28,683 nucleotides of DNA. Origin: Vitrella brassicaformis (Eukaryota > Sar > Vitrellaceae). Below are positions 1 to 10,345 of the stretch, one piece after another. Position 1 is the first letter of the stretch. Each line of letters begins with the position of its first letter. Where the stretch lies: positions 6,823 to 35,505 of the forward strand of contig CDMY01000659.1 in NCBI GenBank assembly GCA_001179505.1. The letters are read 5' to 3'. The notes beneath the pieces are model-generated. The model saw only the letters and a program-made list of their open reading frames with translations. It searched no databases and had not been told where the DNA came from. Position numbers and translations under genes: made by a program.

Positions 1-1629
1 GGACAGCGCAGACGTCCCTTTCTCGTTGCATGCGCAACAGGGGGGCCCGCCGCCGTCTCGCGGGATGAGGGTAGGTGGAGGGGGTTGAATGTAGTCCGAT
101 ACACGCTCGCTCATCCGAAAAGGAGGAGAAACAGCCGAGAAATCACCAACTCAATCATGGGGGGTATGTATATGCTTGTCGTCATGCCTGCCTACACACG
201 ACTATCCTTCAGCCTGTCATCCATCAGCATCAGCATCAGATCCATCCGTCTATCCATTCATCCAGGGCTGCATCCTCTCCATCAGCACACGGTCCACAGC
301 ATCCAATCCATCCGTCCATCACATCCAGACACACACGTCCACACTTCCACTTATCCGAGCCGAGCGCCTTCATCAGGGCCACAGACAGGGGCGAAGGGCA
401 TCGTGAGCACTTCGCAACACAACCCCGCCGGTCAAGCGCGAGGCACACGGCTTCAACAATGGATTCGAGCGCGAAACAGCGGAAGGCAGCCCACAAAAGC
501 TCGCAGACAGGCAGCGAAGCGAGAGAGCGAGGAAAGGAAGGCAAAATCGACGCCAGTAGCAAGGCTTTATCGACAGCAGCACCAGGTAGTGAAGCAGCAG
601 GTCCCTCGGGACTTCCAATCGTCAGGCCAGGGGGAGGTGAGGGGGAAGGTCCTCATCAAAACCAACATCGGCAAGGCAGGTAAGCCGTGACAGACAAGGC
701 AGCAAGATTAGAGTAGGCGTCCGAGTCGTCTGCAGCCGATTGTTGTGTTGTGTGTCGTTGGTCAGTCAGTGGACACCAGGGATGGGCAGAAAGAGCAGTC
801 CTTCCGGGAGAAGACGAGAGTTCAACACGTCCAAGAGCCTTCAGTTGACTCATGGCACTTGTGAGTCCAGAGTGAGCCGCTCAGCACGGACAGGGGGCTT
901 CACCATCAGGATCAGAGGTACGCACAGCGAGGAAGGAGGAAGGAAAGCCTCTGCACCGACTTGAGCACGGTCCTTGACTGGCATTCTCTTCAGGTGATAT
1001 CCAGCTGCATTATGATGACGACTTCAGACGGCAGGGGACATCGAGGACGACAGCAATGGCCTCCAGTCGGCCGACAAGGGCAAGGTAGGCAAGTGACAGC
1101 GTAAGCGCAGCCAGCGGGGCGTGTGACGGCACACCAGACCGGTTCAGCAATGGTCAGCTGGGCGCCCGAGCGAGGAAGGCAACTCCAGATAGGGCATCAG
1201 GTGGATCAAGTAGACGAGGGAAAGTCAAAACTGCAGGGGTGGGCCACGAGCACGCGCCGAGAGGGATGGCACACACCCATGTGATGGCCCTTAAAACGAG
1301 ATGTGGTCTGTGCACTCCAGGTGTCGCGAGAAGTGCTGGTTGCCCTCGTGAACGAAGAGATACGCGTCAAGACATCAGAGCGGTGAGTATCAGATGGCAA
1401 CATCCAAGGATCCGAACATCCAAACATGTCGACGTGTCCACCCTGTATCCCATAGGCATCGAACTGGCACATTGAGGACGAAAGAGATCGAGGACGACGG
1501 AGATCGAGCGCGACAGAGATCGAACGGGTCGTCACCAACGGCCAGACACAACACATCACGGTGATCCACATGACACACACTGCCACAGATGGCTCATTGG
1601 CTGATGACAAATAGCCGTATGGTGACTGT
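1..1629. other. No recognisable gene; scattered plus-strand splice-like motifs
   Basis: I recognise no protein family here. Overlapping open frames at 75-690 are rich in His, Ser, Arg and Gln and read like low-complexity sequence. Some plus-strand sites look like good splice signals: donors near 681 (GTAAGC), 859 (GTGAGT) and 1383 (GTGAGT), and an acceptor at about 993 with a pyrimidine-rich tract. A frame ending at the 859 donor joins in phase to the segment after 993, so a decayed or small-exon gene on the plus strand is possible. I could not build a full model. Confidence 0.3.
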
Positions 1630-2811
1630 TCAGGTGGGTCGGCGTCCCTTACGAGAGCAGAGCTGCATGGGTCGTGGAGCAGCCGTGATGGCCCGCTTTG
1701 CCCTCTTCTGACGCTTGTCATTGAAGGCCATCCCGGTCTCATACGCTCGGAGGGCATCTTGGTCAGACAGCTCGCTCTCATTCTCCCAAGCGGGCAAACG
1801 ACCCTCACGACGTACGTAATACCGAGCATGAGAGGCGGTGCGGGTGTGGCGGATGATCTCACGGATGGGTGGCTTCTCAATCTCCATGTACACGTCATCA
1901 TTCAAGTCCAGGGGCGATGGAGTGGCAGATGGCTGACGACGATTGGATGAATAGGAAGGTGGATAGCCGAAGGTGAGTCATACTGTGAAGGGGGCGGGTC
2001 CACAGGAAGTGCATGGATGATCCAATCCATCGCCTTGATGTCCAGGTGTGTGTGGGTCAGGTCGATCGACGGGTGGGCTGTCGGCATCCATCGCTGAGGC
2101 AGCCACGGATGAAGGGAGGTCAGCTGGCTCGGACGGCGCATCGGCTTCAAACTCAGCCGAGCTGGGGTCTTCCACCGAGCCGGCCACGGGCAGTCCGACT
2201 GCATCATCGGCAACCACGGCATCCAGGGGAACGACGTCAACACTGAGATGCTCTTCACGCTCTTCGACTTGTGCCGGGGGAAGGGCACCGATGGGTGGAG
2301 GGACATCCGCAGAAGCGTCCTCCGCCAATCCATCCAACAGCCCAGCAGCATCTCTCTCTGTGGAAACCCCAGAGCCTTCTCGAGCCTCGCCAGCGAATGG
2401 ATGGTCACCGACAACGGCACGGGCATTCGTGCCTGGGGATGTAGGAATACGGCTTCCAGTGCGCAGCTGCATGGTGTTCAGCCGGTGGGGCTCGGCCACG
2501 ACCTCACGCAGGGAGACGGCGTGGTCCGGCTGATCAGCAGCAGGCCTGCTGGATGCGCTGGGGCCGTCATGGTCTCGCTGTAAGCTCTCAGACACCTGCC
2601 ATGCCGTCATCGACGCGTGTGCATTCGCCGCTGCGAGACGGCTGGACAGCTGCCCACTTCCATCCACAGGTGTGACAACATTCCTCCTCGAACGCCCCGG
2701 TGAAGTGGCGTGTGATGCAATGTGTGCAGGTGTATGTGGTGCTTGTGGCGGCGGCGCCTGTGGCGGCGGTGCCCGAGTGGATGGAATGGAGTAGCAGCAG
2801 CAGCAGCAGAT
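1630..2811 (-). pseudogene. Probable retroelement pol tail with chromodomain-like end
   Basis: One minus-strand frame stays open from about 2811 to 1630, apart from a single TGA at 1978-1980. Its first part is Pro/Gln-rich (PPPQ repeats), then Ala/Asp/Glu-rich, like a retroelement hinge. After the stop, residues coded at about 1893-1713 resemble a chromodomain: an IREIIRH start, YYVRREG, then LPAWENESEL and ALRAYE, with aromatics near the usual cage positions. A basic tail follows (KRQKRAKR). Chromodomains cap the integrase of some Ty3/gypsy elements, so I infer a fragment of such an element. No integrase or RT motif is visible, so a host chromodomain gene or chance resemblance remains possible. 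Confidence 0.35.
2790..2811. repeat. Short CAG/CTG repeat
   Basis: A run of about five to six AGC triplets lies here, near Pro/Gln coding repeats in the minus-strand frame. It is a simple-sequence tract and nothing more is claimed. Confidence 0.6.
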
Positions 2812-3260
2812 GGTTCATGTGGTGCATGGCCATGATCAGCAGCAGCTGCTTCATGTAATGATGGGGGGCGGGGCGGAGCAGCAGCATTCAGGTCAGGTGG
2901 CACACGTGACGGCGTGGGCCCCAAGATGCTGTGATGCTGTCGCTCGCAGCATGGATGAATGTGGCTGTGGACGTGACATGAGGATGGATTCGAAGGGGAA
3001 AGATGGGCTCGAACAGGAAGATGGATTCGAACTGGAAGGTGGGATCGATCGGTTCACGATATACACACGAGTCCCACTGTGAACCGACCAATTATCAACA
3101 CCAAACAGCAACACACACGATCAGCAGCGACACGGTCAGTCAGCAACACACGACAGACAGCAGCGGCGATCAGCAGGAAAAGGGTCGGGGAAGGGGGCCG
3201 TGGTGTGGTCGTCTGCGGGTGTGTGGGGGGCCTGCTGGGTCTCGGACAGTTGCGACGGCT
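2812..3260. other. No recognisable gene
   Basis: I see no protein family, RNA gene or clear repeat in this stretch. A short partial repeat (GATTCGAA with flanking GGA-rich sequence) occurs around 2985-3035. It borders the minisatellite that begins at about 3261. Confidence 0.4.
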
Positions 3261-4213
3261 CATGCACGTGTCGACTTGGAGTGTGTATGTGAGGAATGTC
3301 TGTGTGCGCACCCCTGCACATGCGCGCACCCCTACGCATGCACGCGTCGACTTGAAGTGTTTATATATGATGAATGTCTGTGTGCGCACCCCTGCGCATG
3401 CGCGCACCCCTGCGCATCCCCTGCGCATGCGCGCATTCCTGCGCATGCCCGCACCCCTGCACATGCGCACACCCCTGCGCATGCACGTGTCGACTTGGAG
3501 CATACACGTGTCGACTTGGAGTGTGTGTGTATGATGAATGTCTCTGTGCGCACCCCTGCGCATGCACGTGTCGACTTGGAGTGTGATCGACATGGAGTGC
3601 GTGTGTATGATGAATGCCTGTGTGTGCACCCCTGCGCATGCGTGTCGACTTGGAGTGTGTGTATATAATGAACGTGTGTCTGCGCACCCCTGCGCGTGCA
3701 CGTGTCGACTTGGAGTGTGTGTATATGCATGCACGCGTCGACTTGGACTGTGTATATGATGAATGTCTGTGTGCGCACCCCTGCGCATACACGTGTCGAC
3801 TTGGAGTGTGTGTATATGATAAATGTCCGTTGTCGACTTGGAGTGTGTGTATATGATGAATGTCTGTGTGCGCACCCCTGCGCATGCACGTGTCGACTTG
3901 GAAGGTGTGTCGACTTGGAGTGTGTGTCCGTGAGGAATGTCTGTGTGCGCACCCCTGCAAATACACGTGTCGACTTGGAGGGTGTGTGTATAATGAATGT
4001 CTGTGTGCGGACCCCTGCGCATGCACGTGTCGACTTGGAGTGTGTGTCTGTGAGGAATGTCTGTGTGCGCGCATGCGCGCACCCCTGCGTATGCACGCGT
4101 CGACTTGGACTGTGTATGTATGATGAATGTCTGTCTGCGCACCCCTGCGCATACACGCGTCGACTTCGAGCATGCACGTGTCGACTTGGAGTGTGTGTAT
4201 GTGAGGAATGTCT
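3261..4213 (+). repeat. 60-bp minisatellite, left arm
   Basis: About 950 bases of tandem repeat. A typical unit runs from TGATGAATGTCTGTGTGCGC through ACCCCTGCGCATGCACGTGT to CGACTTGGAGTGTGTGTATA, 60 bases in all. Units vary by substitution, by truncation (for example around 3480-3510 and 3830-3920) and by extra copies of the CGCACCCCTGCGCATG core (3370-3480). Nearly every unit has a GTCGAC core, and many have alternating purine-pyrimidine runs. Because 60 is a multiple of three, a stop-free unit stays open over many copies, which explains long but meaningless frames on both strands. Confidence 0.95.
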
Positions 4214-4241
4214 ATGCGCTGGAGTGCGCACACAGACATTC
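4206..4241. repeat. Orientation switch of the minisatellite (palindrome centre)
   Basis: GAATGTCT at 4206-4213 is the reverse complement of AGACATTC at 4234-4241, with 20 bases between them. To the left all units read in plus orientation; to the right all read in minus orientation. This is the symmetry centre of a head-to-head inverted array. Confidence 0.9.
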
Positions 4242-4766
4242 ATCATATACACACACTCCAAGTCAACACATGCATACTCCAAGTCGACACGTGCATGCGC
4301 AGGGGTGCGCACACAGACATTCATCATGTACACACACTCCAAGTCGACACGTGCATGCGCACGGGTGCAAACACAGACATTCATTATATACACACACTCC
4401 AAGTCTACACGTGCCTGCGCAGGGGTGCGCACATAGACGTTCATCGTATACACACACACCAACTGGACACGTGCATGCGGAGGGGTGCGCACATAGACAT
4501 AGGGGTGCGCACATAGATATTTATCATATACACACACTCCAAGTCGACACGTGCACGCGCAGGGGTGCGCACACAGCGCACACAGACATTCAATATATAC
4601 ACACACTTCAAGTCCAAACGTGCATGCGCAGGGGTGCGCACACACACATTCATTATATACACACACACCAAGTCCACAAGTGCATGCGCCGGGGTGCGCA
4701 CACAGACATTCATCATATACACACACTTCAAGTCGACACGTGCGTACTCCAAGTCGACACGTGCAC
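4234..4766 (-). repeat. 60-bp minisatellite, inverted right arm
   Basis: The same repeat unit as the left arm, but reverse-complemented: CACACTCCAAGTCGACACGT, then GCATGCGCAGGGGTGCGCAC, then ACAGACATTCATCATATA. About nine units are present, ending at 4766. A partial unit at 4490-4520 is duplicated. With the 3261-4213 arm it can pair over several hundred bases, with mismatches. Confidence 0.95.
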
Positions 4767-4767
4767 T

Positions 4768-6668
4768 AAAGAACCATACACACATTCATTTGTGCGGAAG
4801 GGGAGGCTCTACGTGCTTGGTGTGTCACCTGCTGCTCACGCGGAAAGGGCGACCAACAACGAATGCACCACACGAGAGGCGCCTGCAGCTGCTCACGCGG
4901 CCAGGCAAGACGCTACCTATCCTGTGTGTAAGGAGAAGGAAGAGAATGGGAAGTCAATGACAGGCATCATAAATGCAGTCAGCAAGTTCCGCTCCTATCT
5001 CTCGAACTGGTGTGCTGACCGGTCAGGTTCCTCCTTTCTCGGCTTCACATTCTCGGGAGGTTTCGATGCTGGTCGTACCGATGCCTCAGGTCGGGGTCAG
5101 GACAGCTCAGGGCGGGCTGAGGTGACTTGTTGTCACTGCAATGCTCCCCATGTGGAACCGCCTGCAGACCAACGTTACCTGCACACAAAGAAGGGAACGA
5201 TTGATCTCTGGCAGCCACACACACTGCATGACTGTCATGTGTGCGGCAAGAGTTTCAGTACCGGTGTGCCGACTCTTGGACGCCTTCCTGACTCCCACCA
5301 GTCTGCCGCGGATCTGTTGAGTCAAGGGCAACCTGCTGGTGCTGTCGAGGCTTCAGATCAGCCCGACATTGCTGGTCCCTCTTGCTCGACGGACGAATCG
5401 GATCGACACACGCCAGACGATCCACGAACACACAATGGCCATCCTGCAGGACGAACAAATCAACACATGGGCCATGATCCGTTTGCATCTCCTGTGCAGC
5501 CTGCTGTGCAGATACCTGTTCCACCCGAGGAAGGAAATCCAACCTTCTGGCTACAACACAAGCGACTAGCACACCTCAATCGCCGTGACATGGATCTGTT
5601 GAGAAAAGACCTCGGTGAAGGGCTGCTTGTCTTAATCTTACCTCCATCCGACTGGCAATGCGTTGGATGCCTGAAGGGTAAAATGACAGACACACAACGA
5701 ATCAGGCACAAGGGCGACACGCAAGCGTCAATCAGTGCATCGCGACATCTCCGGACCACATCCAAGTTCGATTCTCGATGGCTATCAACACCATATGGTC
5801 TTCGTGGACGACTAGTCTCGTCGTGTCTGTGGCACCTCTCAAGCGTCGACGCGACGCGCGCACAGGCCTGAAACGATACATCGCGGAGGTCGGACACATC
5901 CAGGAGCTCAGATCCGACGGAGCCAAAGAGCTGTGCGAAGGCAATCTGCTCCACGCTGCCGCCCAGTTCGGCATCGCCAAACAATTCAGCGTCCCTCACG
6001 TCTATGAGCGGAATGGCGTGGCTGAGAGGATGATCCAAACGCTGAACAACACGGCCACATCGATCCTCGTGACGGCGAATCTGCCGAGGGGCTTCTGGCC
6101 GTGGGCTGTACGAGCAGCCGCATATGTGCGCAATCGCTGCCCCTGCAGAAGCAACACAACTAGCAAACACCATATGAGATGTGGAAGAACTTCAAGCCCG
6201 ACCTGCGCAGACTGCGTGTGTTTGGCTGTCTAGCCTACCCGTTTGTGCGCGAGCATGAGCGAGCCACGAAGTTCAGTCCGAAGTGTAACCCGGCGATCTT
6301 CGTTGGCTATCATCCACAGATGAAGGACGGATACGTCTTCTGGATACCGTCTAAAAGACAAATAAAGGTCACAAACACAGCCACATTCTTTGAACATTCG
6401 TTCAATCTACAGACAGGTGTCAATCCATACTTCCTACCGAGAGGGGGAAGGAAATGGCGACACACATGAGCAGGACGCTCACGAAGCGCCAGACGCCCAA
6501 GAAGCGCAAGACGCTCAACCGCAAGACCAGCAACCCGTCGATGAAGACGCCTTAGAAACACCGCCACTGTCACACCTAGCCCCTGACGGGCCACTCACAG
6601 GAAGACTTATCCCCTTCCCGTCGCCATCCTTCAACATGTCTCCGTGTGTTGTCGAGACCGTGCGGTGA
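4768..6668 (+). pseudogene. Ty1/copia retrotransposon pol fragment (pre-integrase and integrase)
   Basis: Begins straight after the minisatellite with a GRLYVL motif of the kind that precedes the copia pre-integrase domain. Then comes the zinc-binding pre-integrase segment (LQHKRLAHLNRRDM and CVGCLKGK, about 5550-5690). The integrase core is split over frames: HRDISGP with the first Asp at 5744-5746, FVDD with the second at 5807-5812, RSDGAKEL, and NGVAERMIQTL holding the catalytic Glu near 6020. Another frame carries the post-integrase segment (LRVFGCLAYPFV, IFVGYHPQMKDGY; 6179-6460), then an acidic hinge with DAQ/EAQ repeats. A TAG at 5813-5815 replaces the aromatic expected after FVDD, and there are at least three frameshifts. 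RT and RNase H are missing, as are clear Gag and protease. Its 5' part may have been lost to, or split by, the satellite. A Cys/His cluster at about 5130-5250 is unassigned. Confidence 0.85.
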
Positions 6669-7435
6669 ATTACAACTGACGGAGTAATTGACGGCGTCCA
6701 AAAGCCACGTCCGCTCCAGTAGCTCATTCGTGTCCGCTGAGGGCCCGCGTGAGGCCATTTGTGTGTCGAGGGGGCATAGGCAAAGTCACGGCCCTATCAT
6801 TTCAGATCGTGATCTCCAAAGTCGCAGCGGTTTCAGGGAAGACCCTAGGCGGCCTGACGGCCAAGTCGATCTCCAAAGTCGCATTAAGCGCGCTACAGCC
6901 CGACGCAGTCCTTTGCGTGCCTTAGTTGCTTCTCGTCTTCTCTCTGGCAGAAAAGCCCACATCGCAGAGCCCGTACCGAGCCGGTTTCCTCGTGCACGAT
7001 AACATTGCCCGGGCGGTGCGTCTGCTGCACTTTGATCACTGCCCTCACCCTCGAGACCTCGCTCACTGATCAACTAACATCGCTGGGGTCGACACAGCAG
7101 GTTAGAGCCAAGACAGGGAAAGCTTTCGAGCTTGCCTGCTTGGGAGTAAGACACACTGCCTTACAGCACGATTCAGTCTGGAAATGTGCCACTCTGCAGA
7201 CGGCTAGCGGCCACTTCGATTGAGGCGTCACTAATCAATCTCCGAAGGTAGAAGGACGTCAGCCGAGTTCAGCTGTTGACGATCTCCATTTGGCATCAGC
7301 AGTCTGCCGGACGTGGCCTTACTACATTCGCTCCACTGTCATCTGTCGAGTCGGCCTGGTAAGCCTCATGCATATAGAGGGGGGCCTTGCCTTCACGGCC
7401 CGTTGGGTACGCTACTCAATGAAAGTGACAACTTG
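6669..7435. other. Retroelement debris or intergenic; no gene recognised
   Basis: I recognise no coding domain. A 16-base direct repeat, GATCTCCAAAGTCGCA, occurs at 6811-6826 and 6868-6883. The stretch lies between the decayed plus-strand copia fragment and the 3' end of the minus-strand non-LTR element. It may hold the lost RNase H or LTR part of either copia element, but I find no matching motif. Confidence 0.35.
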
Positions 7436-9225
7436 CATTAACCGCAACACTCGTGTGTGTGTCCGTGACATTCATATAAATACAGTCCCATGACACGCAG
7501 AGTCAAACAGGCTCAAAGAGAGAAGGGATCGATCCCCGCCCCATCAGCAGATCCCAGCCCCGCAAACCCCTCCCTCCCTCCCCCACCCAGACAGTAGCTA
7601 GTCGCACGCACGAGGGCGATAGACAAGCGAGAGCGAATCCATCCAGACACATGACTGAATTCCCGACCCTTCCACCTCTCCTCCTCCAACAGCGCATGAG
7701 CCATGTGGGCGATGAACATGTTGGCATCGTGTCCCCACACACCGTCACACGTCACCACCAGTGGGCAGAAGGTCACGCGGAAGTCGCAGACGGCCGAGCG
7801 GTATTTCTTCTTCTTGGCGGTCTCGTGCTACCTCAGGATGGACTTGGTCGATCGGTTCTTGGAAGCGTAAGACGTTGCGTCAGGATCCGTAATACAGATG
7901 TCAAACGACGCAGCCGCCTGCCGCTCCCACACGCCTCGAGCGACGATGTCCGCCCTGACCCCACCCTCCCCCTCCTCTCCCTCCTTCAACACCACCTCCC
8001 GACGCACACCAGCGTCACCCCATGCCATCCCGATCAGCTCGGCAAAAGTGTCCCGCAGCTCGTTGTGGAGACGAATCATCAGGCCGTACCGCTTGCAGCA
8101 CAGCGCATGGTCGACGGTGAGGGGCTGGTTGCAGTGGTCGCAGCGTGCGGTGAGGCCGAGCGGGTGACGGCCGTATCGTATGTTGAGGGCATCTCAAAAC
8201 TCCGCAGCATCAAGATCAGTGTTGCTGTCTGTTAGCGGGAGGGTGGTCAGCCAGCCGGACGTCTTGTATTCGGCGCTGTGGGAGAGGACGCGATGGCGCC
8301 GGCGGTCGACGTGCGACAGGGCGGCTTCCCTCTTGGCTTTGTAGGCGGAGTCCTGCGGCTGCTTGCTCTGGGCGAGGGCGTGGCGGATGATAGCACGATG
8401 GTCGCCAGGGTGGAAAGGAGCCTTGCCTTGGATGGACTTGGATACCACCTTGGTGCTCGCGCGGGAAGCGGGGTATGCGGCTGCGGCTCGGTCGAGAGGG
8501 TCACATATACCGGTGCCGCCATGTCGGGCCGGCAGCAGCATCAGGTCGACCTCGGACGGCGTCACAGGGCCGCCGAGGAGGGCCGGCAGCAGCTTCTTGG
8601 CGATGGCCTCGCGGAGGGGGCTGAGAGCGCACTCGTCGGTGAGGACGACGCGAAAGACGTAGTCCCATTCCATCCGCAGAGACCTCGTCATTGCCGCATG
8701 GGCCGTGTGCGGGAAGTTGCGGGTAGCAGAGACGAGCGCGCGCACGCCGTGCACCCACCCCTCGACCTTCTCGCAGAGGAACGCCGCCCTTTCCCCCTCA
8801 TCGCCCACATAGCCGCCCAGGAACCTCTTGCCCGTGACGATTTGCACCCCCTCGGGCTCGAAGAGCTCCCTTGCGATCTGCTCGAGCTCAAGTTTGACAA
8901 CGAGGAAGCACTTGGCGGCCTCCAGGTGATAGCCGTATGAGGGACCGATGCGGCGCAGGGCTCGAAACCACACCAGGATGCCGTGAAGCTTGCCGAGTGC
9001 CGATGAGTCATCCGCATGCCAGCATTGTCGCAGCGAAGCGTCAGATGAAGAGGCCGACAAGGCCGACAAACTCTCCTCCTCACTAACTCCAACATTTTCT
9101 ACATCAGAACACACACGCACACATGCACCATCCCCCTCTGCTTCTGGTGGCGTGTCACTGGCTTCTTCTGGCCTCTCTTGCGCTTCTGATGGCGTATTTT
9201 CGTTCTCGTCCGTATTTGACTCAGA
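7436..9225 (-). mobile_element. 5'-truncated non-LTR retrotransposon
   Basis: Reads right to left. The 3' terminus is set by comparison with the second copy at 28438-28683: the two agree from CATTAACC (plus strand) inward and differ outside it. There is no poly(A) at the end; the element finishes in GGTTAATG. A 3' UTR of about 77 nt follows a TGA at 7513-7515. The 5' boundary with the copia element is at about 9100-9225 and cannot be fixed exactly by eye. A short non-LTR copy lying next to, and in the same orientation as, a truncated copia element fits 5'-truncated target-primed integration. Confidence 0.75.
7513..9100 (-). pseudogene. Non-LTR reverse transcriptase C-terminus with nuclease-like domain
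   Basis: Starts within the RT palm: the active-site box reads WHADD (about 9007-9021), followed by GPSYGYHLEAAKC, typical of non-LTR RTs. The RT thumb and connection follow, with GKRFLGGYVG and LPARHGGTGICDP. After a frameshift near 8185-8195 comes a CCHC-like zinc motif (CDHCNQPLTVDHALCC, about 8090-8145), then RADIVARG, FDICITDP and a Lys-rich KKKKY before FCPLVVTCDGVWG. That order resembles the restriction-like endonuclease C-terminus of R2/CRE-type elements; this is inferred from motifs, not aligned. One TAG at 7828-7830 interrupts the frame. RT motifs 1 to B are absent, so the copy cannot be autonomous. Confidence 0.8.
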
Positions 9226-10267
9226 CCCATCGCTGTCACGGAACACACATAGGACAGATCAGGTCTGCATGTAGACGCAGCGTACTGCAGGTGGCCGACT
9301 ACTGATCTATATGGGAAGTCAGCTATTTTCGCTAGCTCCGTCTCTGAAAACTGACCACTACGTATAGTGAAGCTGGGGCCGATAGGTAGAGGGCAATCGG
9401 CCGGCGTACAGTCAGTCATATTGAACTTGGCTAACACAGCATCCATGTATTAGCTAGATGAAGTGTGAGCTGGCCATTCTGTCTATCTCGACTGACTGAC
9501 ACACCCAAAAACGTACTTACATCACCCAGATCCTCAACTACAAACCGTTCATTCAGCCTGTCTTGCAGCCACGCGTATCCCTCACTCGTCGATGCAACTA
9601 CCATATCATCTACATAGCGTGCGAGCAGAATACCGAGAGACGGCTAGTAGTACAGACACGTCTCATTACGATTAGATAGAAAGCCCAATTTAGACAAATA
9701 CGAATCGATATGCACATGCCATGCACGAGGCGCACCGGGCAGACCATACAATGCCTGTTGCAGCTCCACTACACACCCATCTACTTTATAGCCGTCAGGA
9801 AACTCACACCACACAGGCTCATGCAAGGGAGAGTAAAGAAAAGCCGTCTCTACGTCCATGTGCTTTAAGTCAAGGTCCATCGCAGTAGCTGTGCTGGCTA
9901 CGACACGAAACGCATCAAGGTTCAAGGTGGGTGAGAATGTAGGGCCTCTCTCTTCCCATGGCTGCTCAAAACCACGCACCACTATCCTAGCCTTGAACTT
10001 GTGTGCCCGTACAGCAAACACCCATTTGGTAGACAGGATCTGACCTCTGGCTGAGCTACGAGACACTGCCTTGTACACATCCTTTGCACGTACACTATTC
10101 ATCTCACGATCCATTGCTTCCTCCCATCTGTGTCTCAATGGACTTTTCATTGCCTGTGCATATGTCTTGGGCTCGCCCAAAAGTCGTGCGTACGCCAAGT
10201 CACGTCTCAACTCCTCATCAATCACAGCAGGCATTGCAATCAGACGAATCAGTGAGTGGTTGCACAC
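9099..10267 (-). pseudogene. Copia reverse transcriptase
   Basis: Matches the copia-type RT family in order: EPKTYAQAMKSPLRHRWEEA, LSTKWVFAVR, FKARIVVRGFEQPW, LKHMDVETAFLYSPL, VWCEFPDGY and ALYGLPGAPRAWH. A TAG at 9644-9646 follows CLYY. In the same frame the sequence continues to the YVDD catalytic box (9605-9616) and VVEDLG. A frameshift near 9453 leads to AVLAKFNM, YRSVVGHLQYAA and CRPDLSYV. All canonical RT blocks are present and the catalytic Asp pair is intact. The RNase H domain that should follow is replaced by the non-LTR element. Confidence 0.9.
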
Positions 10268-10345
10268 TCATTCACACATTACGACACAACACACCACACA
10301 TCACATGCACACACATGCACACACATGCACATTCATGCACCGACT
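10268..10345. repeat. CA-rich simple repeat in the copia hinge
   Basis: Repeats of ACACATGCACAC-like sequence (three 12-base units around 10301-10335) sit between the hinge and RT frames of the minus-strand copia element. They shift the reading frame there and are probably post-insertion expansion. Confidence 0.6.

Noticed and set aside
3261-4766. CRISPR-like array
   Set aside because: Units are contiguous 60-base repeats without unique spacers, in an intron-bearing eukaryotic context.
3054-4780. Long frames across the minisatellite on both strands (for example 4057-5871 plus, 3332-4726 minus)
   Set aside because: They result from a stop-free 60-base unit repeated in frame; the residues are simple repeats with no domain. 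Only the part of the plus frame after about 4768 is real (copia).
6669-7435. RNase H of a copia element
   Set aside because: Weak suggestive residues only, no conserved SD-A, KHI or Asp pattern, and several stops.
8278-8940. Plus-strand frame of 220 codons, and similar ones at 7651-8235 and 12752-13546
   Set aside because: Antisense shadows of the non-LTR RT and the copia Gag, which have recognisable motifs on the minus strand.
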